DNA of 64,000 nucleotides from Opisthorchis felineus (Eukaryota; Platyhelminthes; Trematoda; Opisthorchiida; Opisthorchiidae): NCBI GenBank assembly GCA_004794785.1, contig SJOL01007351.1, positions 373,164 to 437,163 of the forward strand, read 5' to 3'. Shown piece by piece: positions 56,995 to 64,000 of this stretch (position 1 is its first letter; each line of letters starts with the position of its first letter). The notes under the pieces were generated by a model. It saw only the letters and a program-made list of their open reading frames with translations, ran no database searches and was not told where the DNA came from. The position numbers and the translations under genes were made by a program.

Positions 56995-59900
56995 AACATC
57001 GTCGAATTCATCGCAGTTTCCTTGGTTTGTGGCGGTGCATTAGTGGTAGAACTATTCACATTGCGAAACGGTTTGGCAGCTATTTTGACCGATGCATCCA
57101 CAAGTAGTCCGTAATCATCCTTCACGAAGTCAGTGTATGCCTTCTGTGATGTAATGGGAAACGTAAAACACCCACGCTTGTGAGCTAAAGTCCCTTCTCA
57201 GGATTTGGGTGGAGAAATTAGTAAGCACGACCGCTGGAGCATCAAAAGCACGCCAAAAATGTTCGTCGAAAGCAACGGTGTCCTGAGTTTAAACATATTT
57301 CAGCGAAAAATTAAAAACCCTTTTAATTTGAGCATATATAATTACGTGATTCTGCGTATTGCGAAAATCTAGCAACCTGCAGCTTTGGAGAGAATCGCAT
57401 ATGCTGTCACTTACACTACACCTAAATCTACATCCGAAACACTTGACTGAGATCAACAAAAAATTTACTGCCCCATGTCTTCTCATTATTTGACTTCACT
57501 GCCGAGGAAATTCAATCCGGCGGGGCGGACAAAAAAGGTTAGGCTGCTCAAATAAAGGATGTTACCGTGCACTATCTTTTGGGTAGCCTGATTCTGTCAT
57601 CGGGTATCGGACTGGATAGCACTTTACTAGGATAAGAGTCGCAATTAGCATGAACAATAAGCTCCGATGGTAGTAAAATAAGTCCTAAAATCCTAATGTA
57701 AAGTCTGATGCTTTTCATGTGGAACCGGTGCGAAGCGGTAATATTCAGAGGAACATGTGGCGCGATCAATCCATCCGAACAGGTCAACCTTTATGCTCAG
57801 AAACTGGCAACAGTGTGTTGCAAATTTGGTGGCTAAAATCAATACCACCCTTGCGTGATATATCGTGTAAAACTTAACTTGAATAGACGATGTGTTTAGT
57901 GATTGGCACAGCAGACTTTGAGGCTCTCCCAAAGCTTAAGTTGAAGCGCTAATAAATCCGTAGATTTCAATCCGTCATACTATCAGCTAATATTGCGCCC
58001 GCTTTGAGTTTTCATAAAGTGATTTGAAAAAGCTAAAAATCTGCTTACATCAACTACATTTCGCGCTCGTAGCGTCCATTGTGCCTCCACTGATCCCCCC
58101 TAACGTATTATATAATCTTCTCAGAGATCCCTCAAAGTGCAACATTCCTACCGTACCGTTGAACCATTATCTTGTTGGTGGACCATCGGCAAAGACATGA
58201 CAGATCATTCCAGTGAAACTAAGCTATCATTCCTGGACCAAAGGAATTGCACCCGTATGCGTTAAAATATCTCAAATTATTAAGCGAAGAACTCTAGGGT
58301 CAAAATTTTCCAACACTAAATTGGCTAAAAAATTATTCCCTAAATGCAAGTACCACAGACCCGAAGACAACATAATGATACGCTAGGAATAACGCCACGA
58401 CTGATGTCAGTTTTGGAAGCCAAGCAATGCGAGATGGCGCGGCAGTCACTTAACTAGTGAGCTTTATCCGGCACGGACAGTGTCGCGCCTAAACTGGAAC
58501 GATCGAGGTGCAGTGGACATTGAGGACAAAGGAACATGGATAGTACGGCTATTTTCAGCCTGCACGGAACATACCAAATTGACACAAGGTCAGACCGTCA
58601 CACTTCGAAGATGGCGGGCAACATAACAAACGGTGGAAGGCAAAACTGAAGGTTCCTGCCGGCCACGTGAACTGAAACTGTAAATTGCGGAAAATAAGAA
58701 ACCAGAAAAACAAATCTGGAGAAACAGGAGTATTTCAGTGATTCCGTCGGCCAGCTCGAACAAAACTGAAGACCATTACTCAGCATGCATTGCCTTGGAC
58801 AAGTGAGGAATGGCAAGGGTCATGAAAGGCGTTAGTGGGGATGAAAAGGCGAAGAAATTCACAGTGGGGATAAATGGTAGCAAGCTTTTCAGAATCGCGG
58901 TGTACAGCAAAACTGTATGGACTCACTAGTGTCGCCGCTGGAGCGAAGTCAGGTGAGGTAGTGCTAGCGCATAGGACGGAACGTGATCTGTAAAGAAAAA
59001 CATTGAATTTGTAGGGAGGCCACAAAGTGAAAATGCACCGAGATGGTTGACCCCGAGGGAAGGATTGCTTTGATTAGAACAAACTCGATCCAGAGACGGT
59101 TGGGGCTAGGTAAACCGTTTGTTCGTATTTGCAGCTAGGGTTCCGAGAGGGCGAGAGGGGACAGTCCATAGTACGCAGAGAATAGTCGCGGATGTGTCTC
59201 TAGACTGGGTATGACAGTGCCGTGCCATCATTGTACAGACGTACTGCGGAGCACAGGGCTAGATTTGTGCTGAGTAATCTAGCAACCAAGGACTGTCTAA
59301 GCTTGCTAATATAGTGCCAATATGGTACCAGAGGCATGAATCAAACCAGCGCAAGTGTGCTTTTGCTCGGTGAACATGGATTTTACTCGAATATCGATGC
59401 AAGCGGCCAGCTTTGGTGGTGGTGATGATGGTTGGCTGTCTCGTGTTGTTGCACTGAGCGTCACTCAGCCATCAGGCGTCCGGCCAGAACAAGGGGCGTG
59501 AATGATTCATAAGTGTGGGGAGTTTGTATGTGATCATTTCCGGGGGCAGTAGGGAGGAGCGCGTGTGTTATGTTTGACTGACGAAGTGGACTTTGTGCCG
59601 CGGAACACCAATTAAGGCGAAGGTGGCAACAGCTTTCCTCGTCTATATAAGCAATGGGCGCCGCAAAGTACCTTCGGGCCGCCCCACATACTTTTAACGG
59701 ACAAAAGGACAGCCGTCCTTCACCTGTAATTCATTCATGATGTTGTGCTCACCTTGAGCGCAAAGTGGTTAGTACTCAGACTTACTGCCGTCCACACCTG
59801 GCAACGATGCAACGACAGCTAGACCAGAGGCCAAAGGAGGAAAGGTGTATTGACGTGTTATCGGAATGCGTTTGATATACCAAGTACATTGCGGCCTAGA

Positions 59901-62900
59901 GTGAAGGGCAATGAGGAATGGTTTCACATGTTAAGTACTTTGCTAACGCAATACCACCGGACGCATAAAAATGGCACTCTGATCTCAAGCCCAAGTCCAT
60001 CTCCTTTTTTATTAAATACCGTAAACCAGGTCCTAGCTATTTCACATTCTTGGAGCGTTCGTCTTGCTTTAACAATTATCTCTTCCGCATCAGTTCATTA
60101 TAACACATTTTCCTGTTTGATGTATGTTTCCGGTTTCAACAAACATTACGGAAACTTGTTCAGGGCTGAAATTGATTCATATAGTTGCCGTAACCGCCCG
60201 CATTCTAGAAGGCTAATCTAACGACTACGTAGGCCTGCTATTTACGCAGCACTGTACTGAAATGGGACAGCCTGAGCATTCCTCCTTCCTCTTGCAGCCG
60301 ATGACCATCTGACTCTGCTTTTCCGACGGACAGACGTAGCACCCAGCTGCATTCCATTCACCCCTCGGAGACAACTTCAAGGTCTCTGGGTTAGCAACGC
60401 CTACCAGTTTAGGATAAACATTATTAGTATTATGAAACAAGTCTATGCCCAACGAGCCCCAGTTGCTTTTCAGGACAAGTTTGCCGAAATATACAATACA
60501 ACTATCATAGCCTCTAGTGGGTGCAGTGGCTTCAAAATTCCCCACAATTTCATCTAAGGCTCTAGGTGCGACGAAGCGCAGGAACGCACCCTGGGACTTC
60601 ATCAGCGGATCATGCGCTATTGTGGCCAAGTCAGATTACAGCTTGTGCCAGGAAGCTTGAGCTCTCGGCAAACGACGAAAACCAGTAGGGTAAGGAAATA
60701 AGAATAAAAATATATAAGATGAACTGCTGACTGCGTCGTCCAGGCTGATGCCGAAAGGTTGTCTACCTACGCAAGCACAGTCCGAAATGGGAGCTTCACC
60801 GCCACTGAACGGATAGAATAGGTGCACACTGGACAACATTACGAGGGCCAATTTGTTGGACACACGGCATACCCCGACATTTGCCGACACATTTTTACCT
60901 CTGTCCACTTCTGTCCTGTCCACTACAGTCCCTCTGCAGACTCTATAAAGTCGGTGTTCCAGTCCGAATGAGCTGTGTCCCAAGTTCCAAAAAAATTTCC
61001 TATAATACTGCATTATCGTCCTGAGAGGCTCTCGGCTGGACCCTGGACTAAGGTCAGTCGTCCGGGGATTGGAACCCAGCAACAGTCGACGCAGTATGCG
61101 TGAATGGTCCGCTGAAAGCCGACTACCTACAGTCTAATTAGCACCACGTTGCTCTTGTTTGAGGCTCGGTTAGATAAGCGAAAAGGTAGTGTGACGGCAT
61201 TGAGGCAAACTAGGAATCTCCCCCTGGTGTGGTTTTTCGAAGTGTCGTTTATTTGCCGTGGAACAAATGCTCGTTGTTGTGGAGCAGATAGCAGAGCCTG
61301 AAGCCGGACCATAGAGGCTCCGGGGATGTATGATCTTTATAAATGCGTTATGAAAGTTCCTCATCGGCGGAATCTCCAAAAACCCAGGGGTAAGGCTTTC
61401 AAGGTGAACTTTGTATGTGGTTCCTTGGATTAGCCCCGGACACCAGGGTCAAGTCGGTGTCAACGATTAGATTTGTGGACACCTACAAGTACACACGGGA
61501 AGCCATCAAGGCTCAGCGCCTGAACCTGAACTGTTCAAAATTTACAGCCATTTCCATCGTGATTCGTAACTTTTAACTGTTTGGTGTATGCATACGATCT
61601 CAAGTTATGGGTAGAGAATTTTTAAACGAACATGCTGACAAAGCCCCACCACCAAGAGGTAGTTTGAGCGGAAACCGCCTGGCAAACCTTGTCAAATGCT
61701 CCACTGTGACACCATTGAAAACCCCATTGGTGGAATCAATTTAGTTTTGCTTATAGTGACCGGTAGGTCGATATCGATACATAAATTATCGATATCCCCA
61801 TGGAGAATTATGCATCGACAAACTCGCGCCCCCATTTTTGTCCCCGCATGAGCAAGTGTTTACCCGGCACTCCAAATGAACTGGTGTCCTACTCCGTCTT
61901 TGTGGATTGAAGCAAAAGATACAGGGTCATGTCTTCCGCTTGCAAGCTTGTTTTCGTATATCTTGGCAGCCAGTTCCCTCCCGAGCTGATCAACATTGTG
62001 TTGTTTAAAGCCGTTGAAATACTGTTTGCAGATAACGTTTGTTTCATTTGTTGCGTCCAGTTTTTCCCTTGATTTCCAAGAGGCTCTTCTCAGCGTATTT
62101 ACAGGCTTGTAGGTGAATGTTATTCAAACTTCTCTCTTGCATTTATCTCGGCGGTCTGTTTGATATACAGGGGTAAAACCCTCTGTTTTGACTGTGTTGA
62201 GAAAGTAGCTCGTCTTTGATGCGCAAGGGCATCCACGGAAATTTCCTCGGGTATCCATAATTTTGGAACGTCAGTCGTCGTTCATCATCTGACATTGACT
62301 CTGCTAGTCTGCAGTGCGTGTCAGTCCGTCTGAATTTAATTTTGGGGGCTGCTGAGATGTGTCGAAACCCAGGAAGGAATGGGTGAATGAATGAACACTG
62401 TGCTTTCTAGCCCTCGTTGATGGGAGTGAGACGTAACCTTACATAGACTTCTTGTTTTCCATGCGATAAGGCTGTGTGGCGGCATCTGAAGGGAAGTTCA
62501 TATGATAAGGGCGGCGATTTTACACTCATCCACCCACTTTGCTCCTGGCTGAATTCGTCGGCCGGTTGCCATCCGGCGGGCCAAAATTGATTTCTCGGCT
62601 ACAGTGTTCCCACTTCAAACGCCTATGTTAATTGCAATTTTCTGGGGGAAATTGGCTGAATGAGCGATTTCGCAATATCAACAAATTCATCGAACTAAAA
62701 ACAGCGCATAATGAAATATAGCATCTCGACGTAGTGGAAAATGGGATACGCCTAAAATCGATGAAGTTTGTAAATAGTCCCGCAGCTGTAACTATTTATG
62801 AAAGTTTCTTCAGCCTATATTTCGCCTGCTAATGCAAAATACTGCGGGAAGTTCCCCTATGTATCTAACTTCTTGTCTGACCTTCTCTACCCAATTAGAC

Positions 62901-64000
62901 GGACGCGGAAGCTCGTGTCCCAATAACTTGTGGGGCGTTAGTATGGTTAAACATCTTGACAAAATCATCCAATAACAATTAGAACGAAATTGGAAGAAGT
63001 TAATACAATCAACATAACACCGTGCCCACAGTACTTCATTGGTTGGTGAAAGGCGCAAATATTGACATTGATCGTATAAGAATTGTGCATATAATTCGAG
63101 TTCTCTGGAAAGTTGTTGTCGCCCCGGAAGCATTCAGGTCCCGACTACTGGCGAATAGGCCTCTCATTACAAATGGCGTTAAGGAATAACGTTTCAGTGT
63201 CGGAAGCGGGGAGCTGTCGCACAATGTGAAATTACGGATGCATATCGTCAGCTGCTGCGCCCGATTTGGGGTCGCTAATGTGTCCATACACTACTTGTTC
63301 ACTGAGTACCGTTCACTTGGCATCCCCCTGAAAAAGCTTAGCATCCTAGGCATAGCAGTGAAACGGCTGGTTTCCATAGACGTGGCCAAACGGCCGGTAT
63401 ACACGTCACCTCTGTCCGAGGTGTAGGGCTTGTATCTATTCCCCATACAATATCTGCTTTATAAAGTCTCGCCCAAATGAGTATGTCGCGTGAGTTCCGT
63501 GGACATTCATGTTGTCTGGGAAATATCGGAACAACGATAGCTGCTGCGATTTGATGGGGTATAGGTGGCTGTGGCAAGCTTCCACTGAATGCAGCAAAGA
63601 TAATAATACTAATGTTTATTCCCAACTAGTGGGTGGCATACCTTCAGGCATGATCATAAATTTACAGTCAGAATAAGAGCATGACTGGTGAGGTTTGTGG
63701 GTACCGAGAATTCCGTGGAATAGGGACGGCAACATAAAGAGTGGGCATTATCCGAAGTAGACTTGGACACGCCTGAGGCGGCATGGGTAGGGAAACAAAA
63801 TTACAAAGGCTCTTTCTTTCTCGTGGGGAACATATCAGATGAGACAAGGTACGATCATTAAGATTTGAAAGTGGCGGGCAAAAACAATGCGAGGAAGGGC
63901 ATGGCAAGAGGCTTCCTGCTTGGTACGTGATAAAAATTATAAAAGAAAAACTTCAATCTGCAGGAAAAGTGGAACCAGAATAACGGATCAGGAGAGGCAG
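56995..64000. other. Right-hand region, no supported gene
   Basis: Several longer open frames exist (59850-60221 on +; 60225-60629 and 60636-61082 on -). Without recognisable motifs or splice partners, and in a repeat-rich setting, I do not call them genes. The - strand frame 60225-60629 has eight cysteines and could derive from an unknown dispersed repeat. Confidence 0.35.
59380..59760 (+). other. LTR/promoter-like segment
   Basis: A GC-rich stretch contains CTATATAAGCAATGGGCGCCGC (TATA at about 59644), followed by CTTCGGGCCGCCCCACATAC. It resembles the U3/R part of an LTR or a core promoter, but no borders, primer site or gag were found, so this is tentative. Confidence 0.25.

Noticed and set aside
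59755..59815. tRNA/SINE-like A box (AGTGGTTAGTACTCAGAC)
   Set aside because: No B box at the expected distance and no acceptor stem.
1..64000. CRISPR arrays or bacterial operons
   Set aside because: No regularly spaced repeats, no ribosome binding sites and no long adjacent reading frames. The window is eukaryotic.

Overview
The window is eukaryotic nuclear DNA. Genes are split by introns of about 0.1-6 kb with GT...AG borders, TATA boxes and AATAAA signals are present, there are no bacterial operons, and most of the sequence is non-coding or decayed mobile DNA. The retroelements (an RTE-type LINE reverse transcriptase, a Penelope-like element with a YVGET-type nuclease motif, a Gypsy-like gag with its LTR) and the protein family of the two main genes point to a parasitic flatworm, most likely a digenean trematode. 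Species is not determined, and a cestode is not excluded.

Left edge (1-6.6 kb): a LINE fragment (1-330); the last exon and poly(A) signal of a kelch-repeat gene on + (2639-2847); a foldback, SINE-like insertion with a 15-bp target duplication (3941-4501); a truncated Gypsy-like element on - with LTR, primer-binding-like site and a stop-broken gag (4861-5693); and two exons of an unidentified - strand gene (5810-6587) whose shared splice donor appears mutated.

Centre (8.9-44.5 kb): the main content is two divergently transcribed SCP/TAPS (CAP-superfamily, venom-allergen-like, VAL) genes that I assembled exon by exon. VAL-A (- strand, ATG 24393 to stop 8927) has five exons encoding 344 residues. 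VAL-B (+ strand, ATG 31066 to stop 44484) has five exons encoding 193 residues. Intron phases are identical in both (0, 2, 0, 2), and exon 3 is exactly 91 nt in both. Both have signal peptides and start about 6.7 kb apart, so they are probably an old inverted duplicate pair of secreted proteins. VAL-A is the notable one. Its last exon keeps the GNxxGxxPY terminal motif but then runs on for about 170 extremely acidic residues, including Asp25-Gly-Asp13 and two 41-residue tandem repeats. VAL-B stops 7 residues after the same motif.

The VAL introns hold most of the other features: a Penelope-like element, a 250-bp near-perfect palindrome, copies of the foldback repeat, AT microsatellites, and a few exon-like open frames with good splice sites whose genes I could not complete.

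Right part (44.6-64 kb): a decayed RTE-type LINE (about 45.45-47.76 kb), then about 16 kb of low-information, repeat-derived DNA with one possible terminal exon (56514-56794) and an LTR-promoter-like stretch near 59.6 kb. No rRNA, CRISPR or credible tRNA gene was found. Splice joins, domain calls and family assignments were made by eye; no database search or transcript data was available.
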